A stretch of 64,000 bases of DNA from DATCRE01 sp964235605 (GTDB lineage: Bacteria > Bacteroidota > Bacteroidia > Cytophagales > Cyclobacteriaceae): positions 1 to 64,000 of the forward strand of contig CAXSCR010000015.1 of NCBI GenBank assembly GCA_964235605.1, given 5' to 3'. Below the pieces are notes generated by a model. That model did not search any database, had not been told where the DNA came from, and worked only from the letters and a program-made list of their open reading frames with translations. Of this stretch, positions 1 to 9,013 are shown in pieces. The stretch's first letter is position 1. Every line of letters begins with the position of its first letter. The position numbers and the translations under genes were made by a program.

Positions 1-48
1 CGTCTCTAAGCTAATTACTGCGTTTTTACCACTTCTAACGTGGTTCAG

Positions 49-132
49 TGCCCAGAACTGGATTCGAACCAGCACACCGGTTAAGGCACTACCCCCTCAA
101 AGTAGCGTGTCTACCAATTTCACCACCTGGGC
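49..132 (-). tRNA. tRNA-Leu (GAG anticodon)
   Basis: Read on the minus strand this 84-base segment folds as a class II tRNA. The seven-base acceptor arm (GCCCAGG against TCTGGGC) includes one G-U pair. The D arm carries AATTGGTAGAC as in other tRNA-Leu. The anticodon stem CTACT/GGTAG encloses the loop TTGAGGG, so the anticodon is GAG and it reads CUC. A long variable arm and a GGTTCGAATCC T arm follow. No CCA is encoded. The anticodon was read by eye against E. coli tRNA-Leu. Confidence 0.95.
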
Positions 133-264
133 ATATAAGAACGTTGTATAGAAGAGGCGACAAAACTAACAACCTTTATACATTTAACAAAAGAAGTTCA
201 AAAACTCCCGTGTTAAACTAGGGGGATTATAATGTTAAAAACATAAATTGGAACCCGAAGATTT

Positions 265-711
265 ATGCTATCAAAAAAATGTAAATATGCCATACATGCA
301 CTTATGCATATGGCGAAAGATTCAGACGAAAAATTTCTTATCAAAGATATTTCGGAAGCTTGTAGCATACCAAAGAAATTTTTGGAAGCCATATTACTTG
401 ATATGAAAAGAGCCGGAATGCTCGGCAGTAAGCAAGGAAAGGGAGGCGGATACTTTTTAAGACGAAATCCTTCAGAAATAAATTTAGCTGAGGTAGTAAG
501 GCTTTTCGATGGCGCTATTGCCGCTTTACCTTGTGCCAGCTTTAAATATTACGAAGCTTGTCAGGAATGTGAAGATGAAAAAACCTGTAGTATTAGGCAT
601 GCTTTTCTTTTGATTCGTAATGCAACCGTAGAAATGCTTAAGGGAGATACCTTAGCCGACCTGGTTAAAAATGAAACCAAGCTAAAAGCGCGTGAAATTA
701 ACAATAGCTAG
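265..711 (+). CDS. Rrf2 family transcriptional regulator
   Basis: A 148-residue Rrf2/IscR-type DNA-binding protein. The N-terminal winged helix-turn-helix covers about residues 1-65 and includes the family sequence GKGGGYFL near residue 58. The effector region holds four cysteines (90, 99, 102, 108), close to where IscR and NsrR bind an Fe-S cluster, so cluster or redox sensing is likely but not shown. It lies 106 bases upstream of a peroxiredoxin on the same strand. A TATTGT-N12-ACAATA inverted repeat at 733-756 between them could be its operator. The gene is of usual family length and the family call is firm; the sensed signal is inferred. Confidence 0.88.
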   Translation: MLSKKCKYAIHALMHMAKDSDEKFLIKDISEACSIPKKFLEAILLDMKRAGMLGSKQGKGGGYFLRRNPSEINLAEVVRLFDGAIAALPCASFKYYEACQECEDEKTCSIRHAFLLIRNATVEMLKGDTLADLVKNETKLKAREINNS

Positions 712-732
712 ACCGAATTTCTTAACTCCATA

Positions 733-756
733 TATTGTTTAATACCATACACAATA
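733..756. promoter_or_regulatory. inverted repeat before the peroxiredoxin gene
   Basis: TATTGT-N12-ACAATA lies 62 bases before the peroxiredoxin start and just after the Rrf2 gene. It is a candidate operator for that regulator. The half-sites are only six bases and A+T-rich, so chance is possible. Confidence 0.25.
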
Positions 757-817
757 ACTTATTCTTGTGTTGCAGAGTTAAACTTCTAAGAATGTTCAAC
801 ATTTAAATTTATATATT

Positions 818-1453
818 ATGTCAATCAGATTAGGTGATATTGCTCCAGACTTTACGGCTGAAACAACCGAAGGAACTATCAAATTTCACGAATGGCTAGG
901 CAATAGTTGGGGCGTGTTGTTTTCACATCCTGCCGATTTTACACCCGTTTGTACAACCGAATTAGGGGCTGTTGCAAAATTGCGTGGTGAATTTGATAAA
1001 CGTAATGTGAAGGTGCTTGCTATCAGCGCTGATCCATTAGAGTCTCATAAGAACTGGATTGGTGATATCAATGAAACGCAAAATACGGTTGTAAACTATC
1101 CTTTGATTGCTGACCCAGAATTTAAAGTGGCCAACCTTTATGGAATGATCCATCCAAACGTAACTGATAAATTTACAGTTCGCTCGGTATTTGTGGTAGG
1201 CCCTGATAAGAAAGTAAAACTTACCATAACTTATCCTGCATCCACAGGTAGAAATTTTGATGAAATATTAAGGGTGATTGATAGTCTTCAATTAACTGCT
1301 CAATATAGTGTGGCAACGCCAGCAAATTGGAAACATGGTGAAGACGTTATTATAACAACAGCGGTTAAAGATGAGGATATTCCATCCAAATTCCCTAAAG
1401 GTCACAAAAAAATTAAATCCTATTTACGGACAACACCGCAGCCGAATTTATAG
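818..1453 (+). CDS. 1-Cys peroxiredoxin (Prx6 type)
   Basis: A 211-residue peroxiredoxin that reduces hydrogen peroxide and organic hydroperoxides in the cytoplasm. The peroxidatic cysteine is Cys45 in the PVCTTE motif, within the thioredoxin-fold region of about residues 1-160, followed by the longer C-terminal domain typical of the Prx6 group. I see no second cysteine anywhere, so it is a true 1-Cys enzyme that needs an external thiol for recycling. The upstream Rrf2 gene on the same strand suggests redox-responsive control. A strong terminator follows, so the transcript probably ends here. Confidence 0.93.
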   Translation: MSIRLGDIAPDFTAETTEGTIKFHEWLGNSWGVLFSHPADFTPVCTTELGAVAKLRGEFDKRNVKVLAISADPLESHKNWIGDINETQNTVVNYPLIADPEFKVANLYGMIHPNVTDKFTVRSVFVVGPDKKVKLTITYPASTGRNFDEILRVIDSLQLTAQYSVATPANWKHGEDVIITTAVKDEDIPSKFPKGHKKIKSYLRTTPQPNL

Positions 1454-1459
1454 TTAAAA

Positions 1460-1508
1460 ATGTTAATCGTTAACGCTGCCGTGATAACGATTAACATTTA
1501 GTTTTTTG
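1460..1508 (+). terminator. Rho-independent terminator after peroxiredoxin
   Basis: Perfect 13-base arms ATGTTAATCGTTA / TAACGATTAACAT enclose a 12-base loop, followed by TTTAGTTTTTTG. It begins seven bases after the peroxiredoxin stop codon. Confidence 0.8.
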
Positions 1509-1760
1509 TTAAAAAAATTTTAGTAACGCCTTCCGTATCCGTCTGCTTCTTGATAATCTGATTATCTTTAGTTAATGCAGAAATATTTCAATTTTTACAA
1601 ACGTTCTCATTTGATGTAACTATTTGCTTACTGCTGTAAGTGTAATATTTATATAAAAAGCTATCAGCTACGCAAAACTAAATTCATCTAAGTTCGTAAG
1701 ATAACCTGTCTACATTTTTTAGATAGGCTCTAAATATATCATCATTAAACTACACCCCCT

Positions 1761-1931
1761 ATGGTCAACAAACGATCTACAACTTTAAATAACACCCCAG
1801 ACTATTCATATCTTCAGCATTTTCAAGTGGCGGTGGTTAATCTAGATAATTTAATTCAAGAAGAAAGATTACTTAAACGTATTAGAAGAGCTAAACTTAA
1901 TTCAGAATGTATCAACGGCACTTTGAGATGA
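1761..1931 (+). CDS. possible small protein of 56 residues
   Basis: An ATG-initiated frame of 56 codons in an otherwise gene-poor stretch. The predicted peptide starts MVNKRSTTLNNTPDY and ends in a basic, helix-prone segment (EERLLKRIRRAKLNSE). There is no signal peptide, membrane segment or known motif. It stands alone, more than 300 bases after the peroxiredoxin terminator, with no evident promoter. I do not recognise it. The mixed hydrophobic and charged composition looks more protein-like than neighbouring random frames, which is the only reason to list it. Confidence 0.3.
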   Translation: MVNKRSTTLNNTPDYSYLQHFQVAVVNLDNLIQEERLLKRIRRAKLNSECINGTLR

Positions 1932-2673
1932 ATCTGATGAATATGGAGTTTTAATTGATGTCTTAAGTTCCACCGTCTTTTGTAATCTTTAATAAGGTAT
2001 CCATTTGCGATCTCGATCTCAAGGAGGTTTTGCGCTATAAAAAATTGAGTGGATAATAGAACTACAAGAGAATTAACTTTTTAAACAAGTTACTTGTTAA
2101 AAAAATGTATAGGATTTTATAAAAGAAACGCACAGAGCAAACAGAGAAAAGACCCTCTCTCTAAAAACTCTGCTACCCTGCGCGTAAATCTTATCAACCA
2201 GGTGGTTGAAATGTCTTATTTGGGCTTCTACCCATTTTTAAGTATCATAACAAGTTACTACCAACTAAGTTCCTAAAGTGTGAAATAAATATCATTACGT
2301 AATATTAACACATTGGCCGCGAAAGATAGCTGTTGATTGTGGATTTTCAAAAATCCATTAGATAATTTTCTAATTCTTATTATGCTTATGAAATTTTGAA
2401 TGACAATTGCCATACTGGTAACATATGGTAGATTTAGCGTATTAGTTAATATTGTTAGGATGAAGGGGGGATGTAACTACCTCATAAATGCGTATCAATT
2501 TTATTTTACATCATCTTATAAGTGCTTCCATAGTCCAATGCTTCTATATAAAAACAAATCAGAATCTTACTTGAATAAAAGAAACCAAAGTTTCTAAATA
2601 CCCTTTAGCTTAAACCAATGTTTAAAAAGTATTATCAATCTTGGCCTGCCATTGCCAAGAATGTAATATCAAA

Positions 2674-2856
2674 CTTATAGCTTCTGGCTGCTAGCTTTGA
2701 GCTGCCAGCTTGATTTTTTAAAGTTTTATGCAGGTGACGCGCATGTCGGGCTCGTATTAAGGATTTGTATTTCTTGACTAGGCGGCATAACGAATTAGTG
2801 AAAGCTGCAGAGGACAATCATCGTTGAAAGCGCAGTCCCTCCAGGGAAATCACTTG
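2674..2856. repeat. dispersed repeat, copy A
   Basis: About 180 bases that align over their whole length with 62099-62274 in the same orientation. Shared blocks include TATAGCTTCTGGCTGCTAGC, TTTCTT, AACGAAT and GATCATCG/CAATCATCG. The left 40 bases are 7-base words (AGCTTCT, GGCTGCT, AGCTTTG, AGCTGCC, AGCTTGA). The copies have diverged by substitutions and small indels. No coding frame is shared, so it is a non-coding repeat of unknown kind. Confidence 0.8.
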
Positions 2857-3053
2857 TAATATTGGAAGTAGAGCCAATCCAGTTCATAAAGCATTATTAA
2901 ACTGGCCAGCGTTCTCTGCGCTTCATCCAGTTCCGCGCAGTGGCAGGTAGCTTCTCCTTGCATCCAGCAAAGCCTTTATATACCTGTAGATTCTCTGGAG
3001 CCGGTAAGGAACGCTACAGTGTCATTCAAATGTAGCCGGACAACAATAACTAC

Positions 3054-3566
3054 TTATATAACAATGGCCATACTGGTTAACTGACCTGAAACTTTCAAAC
3101 TTGAGCTATTAACAACAGTTTGATTAAGTTCGAATCTTAATTTACCATCAATCACTTTGAAATTGATGCAACTACCTTTCTGACCCATTCCGTTACCATC
3201 AGTAACTGTTAAAACAGATTTACCGCTAATACTATTTTTTATACTTTCAAAATCTTTATTCTTAGCCTTGCCTACATAAATTACCTGGCAAGTTCCGGCC
3301 TCATCAACAGTATTAAGTTTTTTAATAACATATTTCTTAGCTCCTTTAGGTTTTCCCTCATACCATTGTTTGAGTGTATTGAAAACATTTTCTTCACCTA
3401 TAACACCAACAACAAAGTCGCCAGCATCGCTTTCATTAGGCCATTGTATGTATTTAATGAAGTTATATAACATCGCTGAATGAATTTCATGCGTGGGGCG
3501 TTCTTGCGCCAATACATGCAATACATTTAAAGAGAGGAGGAGTAGCAAAAAAATTAACTTCTTCAT
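3054..3566 (-). CDS. YfiR-like (DUF4154) secreted protein
   Basis: A 170-residue protein with a signal peptide (residues 1-20, ending LAQ) and a YfiR/DUF4154 domain over the rest. Family marks are NFIKYIQWP near residue 35, FVVGVIG near 51, the CQVIYVG strand near 93, VLTVTDGNGMGQKG near 118 and the closing FELNQTVV...LKVSGQLTSMA. In Pseudomonas, YfiR is a periplasmic repressor of the diguanylate cyclase YfiN; here no cyclase is adjacent. In Bacteroidota the domain often stands alone or beside sensor kinases. Family assignment is good, function open. Confidence 0.8.
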   Translation of the reverse strand: MKKLIFLLLLLSLNVLHVLAQERPTHEIHSAMLYNFIKYIQWPNESDAGDFVVGVIGEENVFNTLKQWYEGKPKGAKKYVIKKLNTVDEAGTCQVIYVGKAKNKDFESIKNSISGKSVLTVTDGNGMGQKGSCINFKVIDGKLRFELNQTVVNSSSLKVSGQLTSMAIVI

Positions 3567-3691
3567 AATTTAAAAGTAATCAATGCAGTCTACTATTATC
3601 AGCAAAACTTCAAGATGGGACTTACCCAGTAGAAGTCATAATACTATCTAATTATTGCAAATACATGCCATTAATTATCTTTTTTGCTCAT

Positions 3692-3724
3692 ATAAAAATA
3701 GGCCCTTCTATTTTACAGAAGGGC
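3692..3724 (-). terminator. terminator after the M42 peptidase gene
   Basis: On the minus strand GCCCTTCT and AGAAGGGC form an 8-base-pair stem with a 7-base loop, followed by CTATTTTTAT. It lies 43 bases after the M42 peptidase stop. Confidence 0.75.
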
Positions 3725-3766
3725 ATAATAAAGTTATTTAAACTTTCTAATGTAAGTTTTTAAGCG

Positions 3767-4837
3767 TTACTTAAAATAACGAAAGTCATGCCCACTCTTT
3801 AGTTGTAGAAGGAACTCATAAATAAGCGTAATAACATTTTCGACATCATCTTTATGAACCGTTTCGACTGTTGTATGCATATATTTCAAGGGCAGTGATA
3901 CCAACGCAGAAGCCACCCCTTCTGATGAATATGCAAAAGAGTCTGTATCCGTGCCTGTTGATCTCGATACTGCCTGGCGTTGGAAAGCAATTTTCCTTTT
4001 TTGAGCAGTCTCTATAATCATTTTAAGAACATTATTTTGAACTGCCGGGCCGTAGCATAATACCGGCCCGAGCCCGCATTTCAAATTTCCACTTTCCTTT
4101 TTATTGTACATAGGAGATTGGGTATCATGCGTTACATCGGTACAGATGGCTAAATCTGGTTTGATTTTTCGCGATATCATTTCGGCACCTCGAAGACCTA
4201 TCTCCTCCTGCACCGCATTCACAACGTAAAGACCAAAAGGAAGCTTCTTTTTATTTTCACTAAGTCTACGCGCAACTTGTGCAATCATAAATCCACCCAT
4301 CCGATTATCAAGGGCTCTGCCCACTAACCAGTCTTTATTCATCTCAATAAGTTCGTCTTCAAAAGTGATTACACATCCGACATGAACTCCCATCGTTTCA
4401 ACTTCTTTTTTTGAAGCGGCCCCAATATCGATAAAGATATTTTTTAAACTTGGTGCTTCTTCTCTTGCTGCATCACGTACATGAATTGCAGGCCAACCAA
4501 AAATACCCTTAACTATTCCTTGATCAGTATGAATATTAACGCGTTTTGAAGGTGCTATCTGGTGATCTGAACCACCATTTCTTCTAACATAGATATAGCC
4601 CTCGTCTGTGATATAATTTACAAACCAAGAAATCTCATCGGCGTGTGCTTCTATTACAACTTTATAGGGAGCCTTAGGATTTATGATGCCCACAGCTGTA
4701 CCATAAACATCGATCATATGCTCATTAATATATGGCTTAATATAATCTAACCAGATTTTTTGTCCTGAAGATTCAAAACCTGTAGGAGAGGCATTGTTTA
4801 AATATTCAAAGAGGAACTCTTTACTTTTCTTATCCAT
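3767..4837 (-). CDS. M42 family metallopeptidase
   Basis: A 356-residue cytoplasmic aminopeptidase of the M42 family (FrvX/PepA type), usually a tetrahedral dodecamer that trims peptides. Zinc-ligand and catalytic motifs are all present: EAHADEISWF (His65, Asp67), GRALDNRMGG (bridging Asp), AVQEEIGLRGA (catalytic Glu pair), and late residues ICTDVTHDT and HTTVETV. Length is normal. The gene is flanked by its own terminator at 3692-3724 and follows the carboxylase gene on the same strand after 72 bases, so the two may share a transcript. Substrate preference (glutamyl, leucyl or other) cannot be read from the sequence. Confidence 0.9.
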   Translation of the reverse strand: MDKKSKEFLFEYLNNASPTGFESSGQKIWLDYIKPYINEHMIDVYGTAVGIINPKAPYKVVIEAHADEISWFVNYITDEGYIYVRRNGGSDHQIAPSKRVNIHTDQGIVKGIFGWPAIHVRDAAREEAPSLKNIFIDIGAASKKEVETMGVHVGCVITFEDELIEMNKDWLVGRALDNRMGGFMIAQVARRLSENKKKLPFGLYVVNAVQEEIGLRGAEMISRKIKPDLAICTDVTHDTQSPMYNKKESGNLKCGLGPVLCYGPAVQNNVLKMIIETAQKRKIAFQRQAVSRSTGTDTDSFAYSSEGVASALVSLPLKYMHTTVETVHKDDVENVITLIYEFLLQLKSGHDFRYFK

Positions 4838-4909
4838 ATGTGTTATTATTTATACTCTATATTTCTATGCAAATACCAAAAAGAAATTGTGAATTAAAAC
4901 TCATGCCAG

Positions 4910-6481
4910 TTACAGTGGAATATTGCCATGCTTCTTCTTGGGTAAGTTTGCCACTTTATTTTGAAGCATTTCAAATGCCCGAATAAGTTTCTCTCGCGTT
5001 TGATCGGGGTAAATTACTTCATCAATATAACCACGATGTGCTGCACGATATGGATTAGCAAATTTCTGTGTATACTCCGTCACCTTTTCATTGAGTTTTG
5101 CCTCCGGATCACTTGCTTCATTTATTTCTTTTTTGAAAATAATTTCGGCAGCACCTTTTGCACCCATCACAGCAATTTCTGCAGTGGGCCAAGCATAGTT
5201 TAAATCAGCTCCAATGTGTTTTGAATTCATAACGTCATACGCGCCGCCATATGCCTTTCGTGTAATGACAGTAACACGCGGAACAGTCGCTTCAGAAAAT
5301 GCATACAATAGTTTCGCACCATTGGTTATGATGGCATTCCATTCCTGATCAGTGCCCGGTAAAAATCCAGGAACATCTTCAAATACCAATAGTGGGATAT
5401 TAAAGCAATCACAGAACCTAACAAAGCGTGCAGCCTTAACGCTTGAATTGATATCCAGAACGCCGGCAAGGGAAGCTGGTTGATTACCAACTATTCCTAT
5501 GCTCCTTCCCGCAATCCTTGCAAAACCAACTACAATATTTTCGGCGAAATCTTTATGTACTTCAAAAAAACTGGATTCATCAACCACACCATTTATTATT
5601 TCCCGCATGTCATAGGGTTGATTGGGATTGGTGGGGATAATATTATTTAGTGCAGGCCGCTTCTCATCTGCTTGCGTATAGGGTTTACGTGGTACGCTAT
5701 CTTCACAATTCTGGGGTATGTAGCTTAACATCTTTTTAATGCTGTTAATACATTCCACTTCATTTGCACAAGCAAAATGTGTTACGCCACTTTTGGTGCT
5801 ATGGGTAGTTGCTCCACCCAATTCTTCTGCTGTTACATTTTCGTGGGTAACAGTTTTTACTACGTTGGGTCCGGTTACGAACATAAATGAAGTTTGCTCT
5901 ACCATAAAGATAAAATCAGTAATTGCTGGTGAGTAAACAGCACCTCCTGCGCAAGGCCCCATCACGGCAGATATTTGTGGAATCACACCCGAGGCCATAA
6001 CATTTCTATAAAAGATATCGGCGTAACCGCCTAGCGATACAACACCTTCTTGAATGCGTGCTCCTCCAGAATCATTTAAGCCTATAAGCGGTGCGCCATT
6101 TTTCATTGCCAGGTCCATCACCTTTACAATTTTTTCAGCATGTGTTTCTGATAAAGATCCCCCAAAGACTGTGAAATCTTGACTAAAAATATAAATAAGC
6201 CGGCCGTTAACAGTTCCATAACCTGTCACAACTCCATCTCCTAAATAATATTCCTTATCAAGGCCAAAGTCTTTGCTACGGTGCATCACAAATTTGCCTA
6301 ACTCTTCAAATGAATCTTCATCCAGTAATAACAATACACGTTCGCGTGCTGTTAACTTTCCTTTCGCATGCTGTTGCTCAATCCGCTTTTCTCCCCCACC
6401 TAACAGAGCTTCTTCATTTTTTCTTTCTAACTCATCAAACTTTTGCTGTAAGGATGTTTCTTTTATAATTCGCTTTGCCAT
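4910..6481 (-). CDS. pccB: acyl-CoA carboxylase beta (carboxyltransferase) subunit
   Basis: A 523-residue carboxyltransferase subunit of a biotin-dependent acyl-CoA carboxylase, probably propionyl-CoA carboxylase (propionyl-CoA to methylmalonyl-CoA). The two crotonase-fold halves are clear: GSLSETHAEKIVKVMDLA and GLNDSGGARIQEGV in the N domain, GAVYSPAITDFIFM in the acyl-CoA pocket region, and FEDVPGFLPGTDQEW with KAYGGAYDVMNSKH in the C domain. Length matches PccB. The biotin carboxylase and biotin carrier subunits are not adjacent. Methylmalonyl-CoA and acetyl-CoA carboxylases share this family, so substrate is inferred from closest resemblance. Confidence 0.9.
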   Translation of the reverse strand: MAKRIIKETSLQQKFDELERKNEEALLGGGEKRIEQQHAKGKLTARERVLLLLDEDSFEELGKFVMHRSKDFGLDKEYYLGDGVVTGYGTVNGRLIYIFSQDFTVFGGSLSETHAEKIVKVMDLAMKNGAPLIGLNDSGGARIQEGVVSLGGYADIFYRNVMASGVIPQISAVMGPCAGGAVYSPAITDFIFMVEQTSFMFVTGPNVVKTVTHENVTAEELGGATTHSTKSGVTHFACANEVECINSIKKMLSYIPQNCEDSVPRKPYTQADEKRPALNNIIPTNPNQPYDMREIINGVVDESSFFEVHKDFAENIVVGFARIAGRSIGIVGNQPASLAGVLDINSSVKAARFVRFCDCFNIPLLVFEDVPGFLPGTDQEWNAIITNGAKLLYAFSEATVPRVTVITRKAYGGAYDVMNSKHIGADLNYAWPTAEIAVMGAKGAAEIIFKKEINEASDPEAKLNEKVTEYTQKFANPYRAAHRGYIDEVIYPDQTREKLIRAFEMLQNKVANLPKKKHGNIPL

Positions 6482-6576
6482 GAAACAGATTTTAATTCTA
6501 AACTAATCAATATAATTAGCAAATAGTAAATGAAATAACGCATGATTCGTATCTTCAGAGTCTTTTTTAATAACTG

Positions 6577-7521
6577 ATGAGCAAAGTAGCAATCATCGAC
6601 ATGGGTACAAATACTTTTCATTTGCTAATAGCAGAAGCAGATGAAATGGGTTATAATATAACGTCACGCGAGCGCTTGGCTGTTAAAATTGGTATGGGTG
6701 GAATCAATCAAGGCATAATTACTGCAGCGGGTTTGCAACGGGCTATGGTAGCCATGCAAAGTTTTAAAAACACTATTGAGCACGAAGGCGTACAAAAAGT
6801 TTATGCCTTTGGCACAAGTGCTCTTCGTAATGCCCTCAACGGTAAAGATGTTGCCAATCAAATTAAATCCATTACGGGTATTGAGGTCAATATTATCTCT
6901 GGAGATGAAGAGGCGGAATTTATTTTTGAAGGTGTTAAGTCTGCCTTGGGATTAGGTACTGAAAAATCTCTTGTGATTGATATAGGTGGTGGTAGTGTTG
7001 AATTTATAATTGGTAATAATGATCATGTTTTTTGGAAAGAGAGCATTGAAATTGGCGCCCAAAGACTCATTGAAAAGTTTCAGCAGCATGACCCTATTAC
7101 ACTAGAAGAAATTGAGGTATTGAAACACTATTTTCAAGAAACGCTCACTTCTTTATTTGAAGCATTAAATATTCACCAACCCAGTGTTTTAGTAGGTTCA
7201 TCCGGAACGTTTGATACTTTAAGTGATATATTCTGCATTAAGCATGATATTCACAAAACTGCAGAAGAAATAGAAACCCCACTTTCCATTGCAGGCTTTT
7301 ATGAAATTTATGCCGAACTGCTAGAAAAGAATCGAGCCCAACGTATGATGATTCCGGGCATGATTGAAATGCGCGTTGATATGATTGTGGTAGCGTGCTG
7401 TCTAATTAAATATCTTCTTGAAAATCACAACTTCAACAGAATCCGCGTCTCCACTTACTCTTTAAAAGAAGGTGTGCTATCATCTCTTATCAATAAGATA
7501 AAAAATAATGAAGTTGCTTGA
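6577..7521 (+). CDS. Ppx/GppA family phosphatase
   Basis: A 314-residue member of the Ppx/GppA family, which hydrolyses inorganic polyphosphate or pppGpp. The actin-like ATPase fold is shown by IDMGTNTFHLLIAEA (residues 7-21, phosphate loop 1), FGTSALRNA near 88 and VIDIGGGSVEFIIG near 132 (phosphate loop 2). It has only the two core domains and lacks the C-terminal HD-like extension of E. coli Ppx, like other short bacterial forms. It is transcribed towards pyrB and the two stop codons are only a few bases apart, with no room for a separate terminator. Polyphosphatase versus pppGpp phosphatase cannot be decided here. Confidence 0.88.
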   Translation: MSKVAIIDMGTNTFHLLIAEADEMGYNITSRERLAVKIGMGGINQGIITAAGLQRAMVAMQSFKNTIEHEGVQKVYAFGTSALRNALNGKDVANQIKSITGIEVNIISGDEEAEFIFEGVKSALGLGTEKSLVIDIGGGSVEFIIGNNDHVFWKESIEIGAQRLIEKFQQHDPITLEEIEVLKHYFQETLTSLFEALNIHQPSVLVGSSGTFDTLSDIFCIKHDIHKTAEEIETPLSIAGFYEIYAELLEKNRAQRMMIPGMIEMRVDMIVVACCLIKYLLENHNFNRIRVSTYSLKEGVLSSLINKIKNNEVA

Positions 7522-7524
7522 TTA

Positions 7525-8451
7525 TTATTTGGTAGCCCCGGCCAATAAATAAAGCACAGCCATGCGTATGGCAACCCCGTTTTCTACCTGGTCCAAAATA
7601 ATAGAATGTTGTGAATCGGCCGCATCACTACTCAACTCTACGCCCCTATTGATGGGGCCAGGATGCATTATTACAATTGGCTTCTTTAAATTATCAAGCA
7701 TTTTTTTTGTAATGCCGTAGTACAATGCGTACTCCCTTAATGAAGGAAAGTATTTAATCTGTTGTCGTTCAAGTTGGATGCGTAGCACGTTGGCTATGTC
7801 ACACCATTCCAACGCTCGCTTTACATCAAATTCAACTTGTACACCTAGTTCGCCAATAAACTTTGGAAGTAATGTTGGTGGGCCACATACCATTACTTTT
7901 GCACCTAATTTCTTCAACGCAAATATATTTGACAGGGCAACTCTTGAATGAAGAATATCACCAATAATGGCAACTTTTTTTCCGGCCACGCTTCCTAATT
8001 TCTCTCTAATAGAAAATGTATCAAGTAGGGCCTGTGTTGGGTGCTCGTGTGTTCCATCGCCGGCATTTACAATATTGGCGCTTATGTGCTTTGATAAAAA
8101 GTGCGCTGCTCCTGCGCTTGCATGGCGCATCACCACCATATCAACTTTCATAGCCAATATATTATTGACTGTATCTAAAAGTGTTTCTCCTTTTTTTACT
8201 GAACTGTTAGAGGTAGCGAAGTTAATTACATCGGCAGATAACCTACGTTCGGCAAGTTCAAAGGAAAGCCTGGTACGGGTTGAGTTCTCAAAGAAAATGT
8301 TGGCAATGGTTACATCGCGAAGTGATGGTACTTTCTTGATTGGCCGGTTAATAACGTCTTTAAAATTATTTGCAGTTTCAAAAATAAGTTCTATATCTTC
8401 TTTTGTGATGTCTTTAATGCCGAGTAAATGTTTTTGACTTAGTTTAGACAT
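7525..8451 (-). CDS. pyrB: aspartate carbamoyltransferase catalytic subunit
   Basis: A 308-residue PyrB that condenses carbamoyl phosphate and aspartate in the second step of pyrimidine synthesis. The carbamoyl-phosphate site FENSTRTRLSFELAE (near residue 54) and HPTQALLD (near 138) are intact, as is the late HPGPINRGVEL. No regulatory PyrI subunit is adjacent, so it is probably the unregulated trimer type. It follows pyrR by four bases and is surely cotranscribed with it. The PyrR-PyrB order supports pyrimidine-responsive control. Confidence 0.96.
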   Translation of the reverse strand: MSKLSQKHLLGIKDITKEDIELIFETANNFKDVINRPIKKVPSLRDVTIANIFFENSTRTRLSFELAERRLSADVINFATSNSSVKKGETLLDTVNNILAMKVDMVVMRHASAGAAHFLSKHISANIVNAGDGTHEHPTQALLDTFSIREKLGSVAGKKVAIIGDILHSRVALSNIFALKKLGAKVMVCGPPTLLPKFIGELGVQVEFDVKRALEWCDIANVLRIQLERQQIKYFPSLREYALYYGITKKMLDNLKKPIVIMHPGPINRGVELSSDAADSQHSIILDQVENGVAIRMAVLYLLAGATK

Positions 8452-8455
8452 GGGT

Positions 8456-8998
8456 TCAATCCTTATTCGTCAACCAGATTTTATTTTGTTTATGGCCTTG
8501 TGCTTGAAGTTCAACGAGCACCCGTTGTGAAGTGAGGGTATTAACCACTTTGCCTATATAGTCTGCCGCAATTGGCAAATCACGATTGTATTTTCTGTCA
8601 ATGAGTACCAGCAATTCCACTTTGGCAGGTCTACCAAAGGCTATCATGGCATCCAAAGCCGCTCGAATAGTTCGACCGGTAAAGAGCACATCATCTACCA
8701 ATACAACCTTTTTTCCTTCAATAACAAAAGGTATCCGGGTTTCACTTCCTTTGGCAGGGATCTCTCTTCTTCTAAAATCATCGCGATGGAAAGTGGCGTC
8801 TAAATATCCCAATGGAATATTTTTACGAATAATTACTTGCAGTTTTTGGTGTATGAGCTCAGCGAGGTAAATGCCACGAGGCTGCATTCCCATTATAATG
8901 GTATCCTTAAAATCGGCGTGGTTTTCAATTAATTGCTGGCAAAGACGGTTGACCGTGATATCGAGTAGGTCTGAATCGAGGATGAGTTTTTTCTGCAT
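8456..8998 (-). CDS. pyrR: bifunctional pyr regulator / uracil phosphoribosyltransferase
   Basis: PyrR of about 180 residues. The PRPP loop VVLVDDVLFTGRTIRAAL is in the centre, with MQPRGIYLAELIHQKL before it. In Gram-positive bacteria PyrR binds pyr mRNA in a UMP-dependent way and has weak uracil phosphoribosyltransferase activity. I prefer the start at MQKKLIL (8998); an in-frame ATG at 9013 would add five residues unlike the family. It heads a two-gene unit with pyrB. I saw no clear antiterminator or anti-antiterminator fold upstream, so RNA-level control here is unproven. Confidence 0.92.
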   Translation of the reverse strand: MQKKLILDSDLLDITVNRLCQQLIENHADFKDTIIMGMQPRGIYLAELIHQKLQVIIRKNIPLGYLDATFHRDDFRRREIPAKGSETRIPFVIEGKKVVLVDDVLFTGRTIRAALDAMIAFGRPAKVELLVLIDRKYNRDLPIAADYIGKVVNTLTSQRVLVELQAQGHKQNKIWLTNKD

Positions 8999-9013
8999 AC
9001 TTGCCAGACACAA

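Larger units (their letters stand above)
1509..3053. other. gene-poor stretch
   Basis: About 1.5 kb with no convincing gene beyond one 56-codon reading frame at 1761-1931. Other open frames here are short, lack family resemblance and have atypical composition. The right part (2674-2856) is one copy of a dispersed repeat found again at 62099-62274. A small hairpin CTTGGC/GCCAAG lies near 2638-2657. Nothing else is recognisable. Confidence 0.5.

Noticed and set aside
2094..2276. 60-codon plus-strand frame
   Set aside because: No family resemblance, no regulatory signals and composition of random A+T-rich DNA.
2400..2597. 65-codon plus-strand frame
   Set aside because: Same reasons; the predicted peptide is rich in Tyr, Phe and Asn as expected from non-coding A+T-rich sequence.
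2635..2817. 60-codon minus-strand frame
   Set aside because: Falls inside the dispersed repeat; the second copy at 62099-62274 does not keep the frame.
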